Shown here piece after piece: positions 8,263 through 13,677 of a DNA stretch of 13,677 nt (its first letter is position 1; every line of letters begins with the position of its first letter). The notes below the pieces were generated by a model, which saw only the letters and a list, made by a program, of their open reading frames with translations, ran no database searches and had not been told where the DNA came from. Location of the stretch: positions 1-13,677 of the forward strand of contig JBEAQD010000057.1 of NCBI GenBank assembly GCA_041164045.1. The letters run 5' to 3'. Origin of the DNA: CALRBF01 sp041164045 (GTDB lineage Bacteria > Patescibacteriota > Minisyncoccia > SW-4-49-11). The position numbers and the translations under genes are program-made.

Positions 8263-8289
8263 TTTAATAAAAAAATCTTATCCAAAATC

Positions 8290-8314
8290 AGAGTTCTTAA
8301 TCCGCATCAACTCT
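8290..8314. terminator. Weak inverted repeat between convergent rnhB and sua5
   Basis: The 83-base gap has a six-base perfect inverted repeat (AGAGTT 8290-8295, AACTCT 8309-8314, 13-base loop). Read on the minus strand, after sua5, it is followed further on by a run of seven T (complement of 8271-8277), but too far for a classic intrinsic terminator. The stretch 8301-8337 is GC-richer than its surroundings. A role in ending one or both transcripts is possible but weakly supported. Confidence 0.25.
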
Positions 8315-8345
8315 TGCAGTCACGCCCCTACGAAAGGTATCAAAT

Positions 8346-9320
8346 TTACTCAGCGGCTCGTTGTAATCTTTCCATAATGGCGAGGCCAAGTCCTTGAGGT
8401 TGGAAGCTCTCGGAGAGTATTATATCTACTTTTTGGGAGTCAAAATAATGTAGTCCAGCATAGAGATTAGCTGATATATCCTGATAGTTCTCTCTTGAGC
8501 CTAAGTCAAAAGCAATGACTTCACTATTTATGGTATTGTAGACTTCGCTGGAGACTAGGGCTCCGACTTTTTTGCCTTGACTTAGATAAAATTCTATTTT
8601 GTCTAGGATATTATCTCCCAAAGGTATTAATTCTAATTTAGCTTCAGGGGCATAATGTCTATATTTCATCCCAGGGGATTGGACTTTGGTTTCTTGCTTA
8701 GCAATATTGATTTGTGTCCCTAGAACTTGTCCAATTTGTTCTTGAGTGATGGCTCCTTGTCTTAGAATTATTGGAGTTGGCTCTAGTGCATTGATAACTG
8801 TGGATTCTAGTCCAATTTCACTGGGCTCTCCCTCTACTACAAATATCTGATTCTCAAAATAATCTCGGATATGCTGAGGGGTGGTAGAGCTTGGTTTGCC
8901 AGAGGGGTTCACTGAAGGGGCTGCTAGGGGTACTCCGCATTTAGCAATCAACTGTTGGGAAATTGTATTACTAGGAAACCTTATAACTACTGTATTGAGG
9001 CCGGCTGTTACGATATCTGGGACAAATTGAGATTTTGGGAATACAATTGCTAGAGGTCCAGGCCAAAAATTATCTATTAACTTCTGATTAGTCTCGGAGA
9101 TATTATTTACTAATTTGGGTAACATCTCAAGTGAGCTAATATGGACTATGAGGGGATTGTCTGCTGGGCGATTTTTTAGCTTAAAAATTTTAGCAATAGC
9201 CTCAGGATCAAAAGCATTAGCCCCTAATCCATAAACGGTCTCGGTAGGGAAGGCTACTAAGCCTCCTTTTTGGATAATTTTACTCGCCTCGAATATTTGG
9301 TCTTCTAAATCTAATTGCAT
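8346..9320 (-). CDS. sua5: Threonylcarbamoyl-AMP synthase, Sua5 type (TsaC2)
   Basis: It makes threonylcarbamoyl-adenylate from threonine, bicarbonate and ATP, the first step of the t6A37 modification of tRNAs reading ANN codons. The N-terminal YrdC domain has GGLVAFPTETVYGLGANA (19-36), KNRPADNPLIVHI (49-61) and PLAAPSVNPSGKPS (131-144). The linker SPGMKYRHYAPEAKL (215-229) folds over the active site. The C-terminal Rossmann-like Sua5 domain (about 232-324) ends with GLGLAIMERLQRAA. The 324-residue length shows it is the two-domain Sua5 form and not the short TsaC. It is the only minus-strand gene here, convergent with rnhB and divergent from dprA. The sua5/tsaC-dprA neighbourhood is also seen in other bacteria. 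Confidence 0.95.
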   Translation of the reverse strand: MQLDLEDQIFEASKIIQKGGLVAFPTETVYGLGANAFDPEAIAKIFKLKNRPADNPLIVHISSLEMLPKLVNNISETNQKLIDNFWPGPLAIVFPKSQFVPDIVTAGLNTVVIRFPSNTISQQLIAKCGVPLAAPSVNPSGKPSSTTPQHIRDYFENQIFVVEGEPSEIGLESTVINALEPTPIILRQGAITQEQIGQVLGTQINIAKQETKVQSPGMKYRHYAPEAKLELIPLGDNILDKIEFYLSQGKKVGALVSSEVYNTINSEVIAFDLGSRENYQDISANLYAGLHYFDSQKVDIILSESFQPQGLGLAIMERLQRAAE

Positions 9321-9342
9321 ATATCAATTCTATAATTAAAAT

Positions 9343-9350
9343 AGTATAAT
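9343..9350. promoter_or_regulatory. Overlapping divergent -10 boxes between sua5 and dprA
   Basis: On the plus strand TATAAT occupies 9345-9350 and would serve dprA. On the minus strand TATACT (complement of 9343-9348) would serve sua5, giving a leader of about 16 bases. The two overlap by four bases, so polymerase could bind for only one direction at a time. Neither has a good -35 box. A second plus-strand TATAAT lies at 9331-9336. Confidence 0.45.
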
Positions 9351-9384
9351 ATATATGAGAATCAATATCAATAAGATTAAAATA

Positions 9385-10482
9385 ATGGACAAAGACACTC
9401 TGAGCCTACATTGCTTCAATACTCTGCCTCAAATTGGTCCTAAGTCTTTGGCTAAAATTCAACAAGCTGGTGCTCATAGGCTTTGGCTTACAGGTAGTCT
9501 AGCAGAGTTCGAGACTGTTCTTGGGAATAGGGTCAAATTGGATTGGTATCAGGATTTTAGTAAACTGAATCGAGTTAAATTCTTGGAGCAGGAGTTGGAT
9601 TATATGACTAAATCTAATATTCAAGTTTTGACTAGACAAGATGAGAGTTATCCAAAGGCTTTATTGGAAATTGCTACTCCGCCGACAATTTTGTATGTCA
9701 AAGGAGATATTAGTGGTCTTGAAAATGCTTTGGCTATAGTCGGTACTCGCAAATATACTCCGTATGGAGCAAGAATTGCTGAGAAATTGAGTCGAGAATT
9801 ATCAGAGGCCGGAATTCCAATTATTAGTGGTCTGGCTCTGGGGATAGATAGTATAGCTCATCGGGGTTGTCTTGATGGGAAAAGCAAAACTATTGCTGTG
9901 TTGGGTGGAGGAATATCTCCAGAGGCTTTATATCCTAGAACTAATCAGTCTCTAGCTAATGCCATCATTGCTAGTGGAGGAGCTTTGATTAGCGAATTCC
10001 CGCCCAAGAGCAAACCAAGGCGTGAGAATTTTGTTTTGAGAAATCGTATAGTCAGTGGTATAGCTAGAGGTATACTAGTAATTGAAGCTCCAATTAAAAG
10101 TGGGACTATGACTACAGTTCAATATGCTTTGGAACAAAACCGAGATGTCTTTGCTATTCCGGGGAATATAGATGTCAAAAATAGTGAAGGTACTAATCAG
10201 CTTATCAAACAAGGAGCTTATATTGTGACTAAAATTGAGGATATACTTAATGTCTTTGATTTAGAAATAATTCGCAAACAATTAGATTTGAGCCAATTTG
10301 AACCAGCACAACGAGATATATTAAAACATCTCATCCAGACTCCACTCAAAATAGAACAATTAGCCGAGCTGACTCAACAGGAAGTGATGGACATAATGGC
10401 TATTTTGTCAATTTTGGAATTATCTGGTATTGTGACATTAGGATCACAGGGAGAATATTCTCTGAATATAGAGATAGGGTAA
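9385..10482 (+). CDS. dprA: DNA processing protein DprA (Smf)
   Basis: DprA binds incoming single-stranded DNA in natural transformation and loads RecA. An N-terminal helix-hairpin-helix stretch (LPQIGPKSLAKI, 14-25) is followed by the Rossmann-like DprA core (about 85-290). That core has IVGTRKYTPYGA (118-129), SGLALGIDSIAH (148-159) and, further on, GGALISEFP, FVLRNRIVSG and IPGNID, all family signatures. A C-terminal winged-helix-like domain covers about 300-365. I chose ATG 9385: the start at 9355 lies only five bases after the TATAAT at 9345-9350, where transcription would hardly have begun, and 9385 leaves the normal 13 residues before LPQIGP. If the TATAAT at 9331-9336 is used instead, 9355 (adding MRININKIKI) is possible. 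Length (365) is normal. Confidence 0.94.
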   Translation: MDKDTLSLHCFNTLPQIGPKSLAKIQQAGAHRLWLTGSLAEFETVLGNRVKLDWYQDFSKLNRVKFLEQELDYMTKSNIQVLTRQDESYPKALLEIATPPTILYVKGDISGLENALAIVGTRKYTPYGARIAEKLSRELSEAGIPIISGLALGIDSIAHRGCLDGKSKTIAVLGGGISPEALYPRTNQSLANAIIASGGALISEFPPKSKPRRENFVLRNRIVSGIARGILVIEAPIKSGTMTTVQYALEQNRDVFAIPGNIDVKNSEGTNQLIKQGAYIVTKIEDILNVFDLEIIRKQLDLSQFEPAQRDILKHLIQTPLKIEQLAELTQQEVMDIMAILSILELSGIVTLGSQGEYSLNIEIG

Positions 10483-10502
10483 ATTTGATTTTTTGTCTCC
10501 CT

Positions 10503-10533
10503 TAGGAGGCTTTAAGTCCCTCCTATACTTTTT
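10503..10533 (+). terminator. Probable rho-independent terminator of dprA
   Basis: TAGGAGG (10503-10509) and CCTCCTA (10519-10525) form a perfect seven-base GC-rich stem with a nine-base loop, followed within three bases by a run of five T (10529-10533). It begins 20 bases after the dprA stop. The right arm can also pair with TAGGAGGG at 10538-10545, so the structure is not isolated. Confidence 0.5.
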
Positions 10534-10632
10534 GGTTTAGGAGGGGGAGTACCCGTAGGGGGAGGGTGGATAAAGTATAAACTAAAACCCAATCCACCTC
10601 CGGCACTCCGTGCCACCTCCTCCAAAGGAGGA
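10518..10632. repeat. GC-rich cluster of inverted repeats (MITE/REP-like intergenic element)
   Basis: This stretch is far richer in G and C than its surroundings and packed with inverted repeats. CCCTCCTA 10518-10525 matches TAGGAGGG 10538-10545. TATACTTT 10524-10531 matches AAAGTATA 10572-10579. GGTGGAT 10565-10571 matches ATCCACC 10592-10598. GGCAC 10602-10606 matches GTGCC 10610-10614. TCCTCC 10618-10623 matches GGAGGA 10627-10632. TTAGGAGG also occurs as a direct repeat (10502-10509, 10537-10544). No reading frame of note is present. It looks like a non-autonomous palindromic repeat of the kind dispersed between genes in many bacteria; copies elsewhere cannot be seen from here. Confidence 0.5.
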
Positions 10633-10705
10633 CAATTGCTTATACTAGTTTACCCATATACAATCTCTTCATCTTATGCATACACTAGCAAATTTATCTA
10701 AAATA

Positions 10706-10714
10706 TGCTATAAT
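10706..10714 (+). promoter_or_regulatory. Extended -10 promoter for aspS
   Basis: TGC plus a perfect TATAAT (10709-10714), identical to the nine bases before the isomerase operon. No convincing -35 box. Predicted start near 10721 gives a leader of about 19 bases to the ATG at 10740, so the structured element at 10518-10632 would lie upstream of the transcript and not in it. Confidence 0.65.
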
Positions 10715-10739
10715 TAAAACATTAATATAATAATAAATT

Positions 10740-12131
10740 ATGAGTATTATAGAGACTACTAATCTAATTGGACAAGAGGTTAATATTGTCGGTTGGGTAG
10801 ATACCAAAAGAGACCATGGTAAAATTGCTTTTATTGACCTTAGAGACCGCACTGCTAAAGTACAGGTTGTATTAGTACCATCAAGTCTTGATGAGGTGTC
10901 AAAATCTCTTATGTCTGAAATTAGGCCAGAGTGGGTTCTAAAGATTAGAGGTTTAGTCAAGGCCAGACCTGATAGATTAATTAATCCAGATTTAGCTACC
11001 GGTACTATTGAGATTGAGGCCTTGGGGATTGAAGTTTTGAATACCGCCCTTACCCCAATTTTCCCTCTTGATCAGGACAAAAATGAAATTAGTGAGGAGC
11101 TAAGAATTCAATATAGATACCTTGATTTGAGAAGACCGGAGATGTATGATAATCTCTTGAAAAGGCATAAAATAAATCAATTAGTAAGAAATTTTTTGGA
11201 CAAAGAGGGATTTCTAGAAGTTGAAACTCCCATTTTGACCAAATCTACTCCAGAAGGAGCTAGAGACTTTATTGTCCCATCTCGCCATCAAGTTGGTAGT
11301 TTTTATGCTCTTCCCCAGTCACCACAACAATATAAGCAATTACTTATGGCTGGGGGAGTAGAGAGATATTTCCAAATTGCTAGATGTTTTAGAGATGAGG
11401 ATACTCGCAAAGATAGACAACCGGAGTTTACCCAATTAGATATGGAGATGAGTTTTGTCTCAGAAGAGGATATAATGGCTTTGAATGAAAAGCTTTTGAT
11501 TGAATTAGTGCAAACACTTTATCCTGAGAAGAAAATTCAGTCAATTCCTTTTCCAAGGATTAGCTATGCTGAGGCAATGGAAAAGTATGGTAATGATAGG
11601 CCAGATATTAGAGAGGACAAAGAGGATAATGATTTATTGGCTTTTTGTTGGATTGTTGATTTCCCTCAGTTTGAGAAGACTGAAGAAGGGAATTGGACAT
11701 TCTCGCATAATCCTTTCTCCGCCCCAAAACCAGAATATATGGAGAATTTGATGGCTACACAAGATATAGAGAATATTATCTCCACTCAATATGATATTGT
11801 ACTGAATGGTTTTGAAATTGGTGGAGGAAGTATTCGTAATCATAAACCAGAAGCTTTGCGGAAAGTATTAGAAATTATTGGTTATGAGGGAGAAATTGTG
11901 GATAAGTCTTTTGGACATATTCTCACAGCACTAGCCTCAGGAACTCCGCCTCATGGAGGAATAGCTTGGGGGATGGATAGGTTATTAGCAGTACTACAAA
12001 ATGAGTCTAGTATTAGAGAGGTAATTGCTTTTCCAAAAACTGGAGATGCTCAAGATCCCATGATGCAGTCTCCAAGCTCGGTCTCAATAGAACAATTAGT
12101 GGAACTTGGAATAAGTATCAAAAAACAATAG
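10740..12131 (+). CDS. aspS: Aspartyl-tRNA synthetase, bacterial type without GAD domain, probably non-discriminating
   Basis: It charges tRNA(Asp), and probably tRNA(Asn), with aspartate. The OB-fold anticodon-binding domain (about 1-105) includes GWVDTKRDHG (18-27). The class II catalytic core has motif 1 (FLEVETP 158-164), the flexible TPEGARDF loop, motif 2 (FRDED 217-221 followed by RQPEFTQ) and motif 3 (GMDR 411-414). Sequence style is bacterial, but length is 463 against about 590. The core runs from YGNDRPDIR (283-291) almost directly into LLAFCWIVDFP (299-309), so the roughly 130-residue GAD insertion is absent with no frameshift or gap. H26 matches the His found in non-discriminating bacterial AspRS, where discriminating ones such as E. 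coli have Leu. This fits with gatCA in the window. Confidence 0.95.
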   Translation: MSIIETTNLIGQEVNIVGWVDTKRDHGKIAFIDLRDRTAKVQVVLVPSSLDEVSKSLMSEIRPEWVLKIRGLVKARPDRLINPDLATGTIEIEALGIEVLNTALTPIFPLDQDKNEISEELRIQYRYLDLRRPEMYDNLLKRHKINQLVRNFLDKEGFLEVETPILTKSTPEGARDFIVPSRHQVGSFYALPQSPQQYKQLLMAGGVERYFQIARCFRDEDTRKDRQPEFTQLDMEMSFVSEEDIMALNEKLLIELVQTLYPEKKIQSIPFPRISYAEAMEKYGNDRPDIREDKEDNDLLAFCWIVDFPQFEKTEEGNWTFSHNPFSAPKPEYMENLMATQDIENIISTQYDIVLNGFEIGGGSIRNHKPEALRKVLEIIGYEGEIVDKSFGHILTALASGTPPHGGIAWGMDRLLAVLQNESSIREVIAFPKTGDAQDPMMQSPSSVSIEQLVELGISIKKQ

Positions 12132-12160
12132 TTGACTATAAGCTCGATTATTGATACAAT
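12132..12160 (+). promoter_or_regulatory. Sigma70-type promoter for the tRNA-Pro gene
   Basis: TTGACT (12132-12137), a 17-base spacer and TACAAT (12155-12160). The -35 box begins on the base right after the aspS stop. Predicted start near 12167, seven bases before the mature tRNA 5' end, so the tRNA is probably transcribed separately with a very short 5' leader. Confidence 0.7.
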
Positions 12161-12173
12161 AAGATAACTTATG

Positions 12174-12249
12174 CGGGAAGTGGCGCAATGGCTAGCGCAC
12201 CTGGTTTGGGACCAGGGGGCTGCAGGTTCGAGTCCTGTCTTCCCGACCA
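12174..12249 (+). tRNA. tRNA-Pro (anticodon UGG)
   Basis: A complete 76-base cloverleaf. The acceptor stem CGGGAAG (12174-12180) pairs with CTTCCCG (12239-12245). The D stem is GCGC/GCGC. The anticodon stem CCTGG/CCAGG encloses TTTGGGA, with anticodon TGG at 12207-12209 and the purine G37 expected for proline. The variable loop is five bases. The T stem GCAGG/CCTGT carries the loop TTCGAGT. Discriminator A12246 is followed by an encoded CCA (12247-12249). All stems pair fully apart from one G-U. Confidence 0.97.
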
Positions 12250-12253
12250 AGAT

Positions 12254-12278
12254 TTTTATATTATAAAAGCATTTTATA
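12254..12278 (+). terminator. AT-only inverted repeats after tRNA-Pro
   Basis: Three alternating seven-base arms lie here: TTTTATA 12254-12260, TATAAAA 12262-12268 and TTTTATA 12272-12278. The middle arm can pair with either neighbour; with the right one it makes a stem with a three-base GCA loop. The stems are weak, so ending of the tRNA transcript here is only a guess. Confidence 0.3.
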
Positions 12279-12282
12279 TCCT

Positions 12283-12311
12283 TTGACTTTAGATATAATT
12301 TGTAATATAAT
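12283..12311 (+). promoter_or_regulatory. Near-consensus sigma70 promoter for the membrane-protein operon
   Basis: TTGACT (12283-12288), a 17-base spacer and TATAAT (12306-12311); eleven of twelve consensus bases. A further TATAAT at 12294-12299 lies in the spacer. Predicted start near 12318, with a 25-base leader to the ATG at 12343. By sequence this is the strongest promoter in the window. Confidence 0.75.
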
Positions 12312-12342
12312 TAAAATGAAATATTAAATATACACATCCAAT

Positions 12343-12504
12343 ATGAATGCTGAAGATACTGAGCTAGTTACAAAAATTACTATAGAAGATATTAGCTCTC
12401 ATCAAACTGAAACTGTGGAGGTCACGCATAAAGTAGAAGCAGAGATGATTCCAGAAAGAGAAAATGCTATCAAGATTCCTTTAGATAATGTAATTAAGAA
12501 ATAG
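12343..12504 (+). CDS. Small acidic protein, 53 residues, unknown function
   Basis: An ATG-to-TAG frame between a near-consensus promoter and a membrane-protein gene. The protein is Glu-, Thr- and Ile-rich and acidic, with no hydrophobic segment and no Cys or Trp; residues 24-34 (VEVTHKVEAEM) alternate like a beta strand or amphipathic segment. I recognise no family. Support for a real gene comes from the promoter 32 bases upstream, the TATG start context shared by nearly all genes here, and the two-base gap to the next ATG at 12507. It could be a regulator or partner of the membrane proteins it precedes, but nothing in the sequence proves that. Confidence 0.6.
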   Translation: MNAEDTELVTKITIEDISSHQTETVEVTHKVEAEMIPERENAIKIPLDNVIKK

Positions 12505-12506
12505 CT

Positions 12507-13181
12507 ATGACTATTCAAGAACAAGTAAAGATACTTGTTGAAAATAAGTCCACAGATGAGCAAATTTATTTAGATTTATTACAAAAAGGTTTTAAAGTCA
12601 TTGAAATAGAGATAGCACTAAAGGCTATAAATAAAACCAAAATAGACATACAATCAAGAGGGATCACGCTGATTATACTATTTGGATCGGTATCTATTGG
12701 TTTGGCTGCTATTAGCTTTATTGCTTCCAATTGGAGCGCATTTGGAGATTTTGGTAAAATTGGAGTTATTAGTGGAGGATTATTATTGGCTTATATTGTA
12801 GCTGGATATACCAAATCAATTGGTTTGTCAAGGGTTTATAACGGATTATTACTATTAGCTCAGCTAATCTTTGGGGCAGGAGTATTCTTGATTGGAGAAA
12901 TAGTCTCTATTCAAATTGCAGCTCAAATTAGTATTTTGATCTGGTTAATAGGATTGATTTGGGCTGGTTATTTATTACAGTCTATGATCTTGAGGTGGCT
13001 TATATTGGCTTTAGGGATTGTCTCAGTTCTAGGTATCCCAGAATTTTTCTATACTTATGATTGGTATCGTAGAGACTATAGTATCTATGCTCTTTTAGCT
13101 GTAATTTTAGCTTTTGAGATATTCTATTATGTCTCTCGTAAATTTAAGAATATAGATTATTCTCAATATTTATATGATTAA
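12507..13181 (+). CDS. DUF2157-like membrane protein
   Basis: A 224-residue protein with a cytosolic N-terminal segment of about 50 residues and six predicted transmembrane helices (about 54-72, 84-101, 111-132, 139-158, 161-178, 192-210). The sequences IASNWSAFGDFGKIG (72-86) and GAGVFLIGEI (123-132) resemble the ASNW and G.G.FLIGQI motifs I associate with DUF2157, a family of bacterial inner-membrane proteins of unknown function. The N-terminal helical segment (EQVKILVENKSTDEQIYLDL) is soluble. It starts two bases after the 53-residue gene and ends five bases before the next membrane protein, so the three form one operon. DUF2157 assignment is by motif memory and moderately sure. Confidence 0.75.
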   Translation: MTIQEQVKILVENKSTDEQIYLDLLQKGFKVIEIEIALKAINKTKIDIQSRGITLIILFGSVSIGLAAISFIASNWSAFGDFGKIGVISGGLLLAYIVAGYTKSIGLSRVYNGLLLLAQLIFGAGVFLIGEIVSIQIAAQISILIWLIGLIWAGYLLQSMILRWLILALGIVSVLGIPEFFYTYDWYRRDYSIYALLAVILAFEIFYYVSRKFKNIDYSQYLYD

Positions 13182-13186
13182 GTAAT

Positions 13187-13677
13187 ATGTTTATGCTATC
13201 TATATTACCATTAATTATCTTCATAGCTTTCATTATTGCAATTATAGTCATAATTCGTAATATAAGTTCTAGGAAAAGTTTAGCTGAATCAAGTTTTCAA
13301 CTTACTATATCGTATGAGGATTTATTGAAACAATCATTATTAAGTATTGCCTTTATTGTTGCGATTGTAGCCATATATTCTAGTTCTCATTCACTAGGAA
13401 TTGAAATAGGTTGGTATTGGTTTGCTACAGTAGGGGGAACCTTGGCTAGTTATATTGCCTATAAGCAACATAGTCCAATTACTCTTATTGCTGGACTCTT
13501 GATAGCTACCATTGGAGTGACATTTGGGGGGTATCAGGTATCCACTAATAATAGTATAGATAGAGGAATCGCATTTATATCAGCTTTTTTGATATTTACT
13601 TCTCTTTATGGTTTGTCTATTAGTTTTTTTAATAATACAAGAGCTAAAAGATATTATACGATTTTGAATCTATTAGG
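13187..13677 (+). CDS. Multi-pass membrane protein, 3' end beyond the window
   Basis: An open frame of 163 codons from ATG 13187 with no stop before the window ends. Five hydrophobic helices are visible (about 5-23, 49-66, 74-91, 97-115, 128-148). There is no signal peptidase site, enzyme motif or recognisable family. It starts five bases after the DUF2157-like gene. In other bacteria DUF2157 genes are often next to or fused with further multi-pass domains such as DUF4401, and this could be such a partner, but I see no motif that proves it. The missing C-terminus prevents a better call. Confidence 0.7.
   Translation, partial: MFMLSILPLIIFIAFIIAIIVIIRNISSRKSLAESSFQLTISYEDLLKQSLLSIAFIVAIVAIYSSSHSLGIEIGWYWFATVGGTLASYIAYKQHSPITLIAGLLIATIGVTFGGYQVSTNNSIDRGIAFISAFLIFTSLYGLSISFFNNTRAKRYYTILNLL

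Noticed and set aside
10496..10632. CRISPR array
   Set aside because: The repeats are short inverted pairs of different sequence without regular spacing or spacers.
10624..10718. Small frame after the Shine-Dalgarno-like AAAGGAGGA
   Set aside because: The nearest ATG (about 10676) is over 40 bases away and gives only some 13 codons running into the aspS promoter.
10496..10739. Possible T-box riboswitch upstream of aspS
   Set aside because: No T-box consensus or antiterminator pair is found, the inverted repeats are not arranged as a T-box, and the likely aspS promoter at 10706-10714 lies downstream of the structured part.
11566..11843. Frames on both strands within aspS at the GAD-loss site; considered as remnants of a frameshifted GAD domain
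   Set aside because: Their translations show no GAD-like sequence, and the aspS frame is continuous across the junction.
12050..12250. Minus-strand frame of 66 codons beginning MVGKTGLEPAAPWSQTR
   Set aside because: It is the antisense of tRNA-Pro and the aspS 3' end; this translated tRNA sequence is a common spurious annotation.
1..13677. UGA recoded as glycine or tryptophan, as in some Patescibacteria
   Set aside because: All families read through with normal Gly and Trp codons and no in-frame TGA is required; absence of TGA stops alone is not proof.

Overview
The window is an AT-rich, gene-dense piece of bacterial chromosome. It carries 16 protein genes (two cut by the window edges), one tRNA gene and very short spacers. 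Several traits point to the Candidate Phyla Radiation (Patescibacteria). EF-Ts is only 150 residues, AspRS lacks the usual bacterial GAD insertion, and a bifunctional phosphoglucose/phosphomannose isomerase is present. There is also a membrane-anchored HEPN-like protein of a kind I associate with this group, and gene starts have no Shine-Dalgarno sequence. I cannot name the phylum. Reading with the standard code gives intact families; stops are 12 TAA, 3 TAG and no TGA.

Region 1 (1-1565) holds the 3' end of rpsB, then tsf, then a membrane-anchored TPR protein, all co-directional and probably co-transcribed. Region 2 (1578-4314) starts at a clear sigma70-type promoter and contains a small acidic protein of unknown function and a complete Lon protease with all key residues. 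Region 3 (4323-8262) starts at an extended -10 promoter and runs almost without spacers: phosphoglucose/phosphomannose isomerase, gatC, gatA, the membrane HEPN-like protein and rnhB. gatB is not here.

Region 4 (8263-10482) has a Sua5-type threonylcarbamoyl-AMP synthase on the minus strand. It is convergent with rnhB and divergent from dprA, with overlapping promoters in a 34-64 bp gap. Region 5 (10483-10739) is the only sizeable non-coding stretch. It holds a probable dprA terminator merged with a GC-rich cluster of inverted repeats, followed by the aspS promoter. Region 6 (10740-12249) is aspS and a tRNA-Pro(UGG) gene with its own promoter. Region 7 (12283-13677) starts at a near-consensus promoter and holds a 53-residue acidic protein, a DUF2157-like six-helix membrane protein and a second multi-helix membrane protein that runs off the window.

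Most genes serve translation and its quality control: S2, EF-Ts, GatCA, AspRS, tRNA-Pro and the t6A enzyme. AspRS has a histidine that marks non-discriminating enzymes, which fits with GatCAB converting Asp-tRNA(Asn) to Asn-tRNA(Asn). DprA and RNase HII add DNA uptake/recombination and ribonucleotide removal. The least explained parts are the GC-rich repeat cluster, the HEPN-like gene, the acidic gene before lon and the membrane-protein operon at the right end. I found no CRISPR array, insertion sequence, phage gene or obvious defence system.
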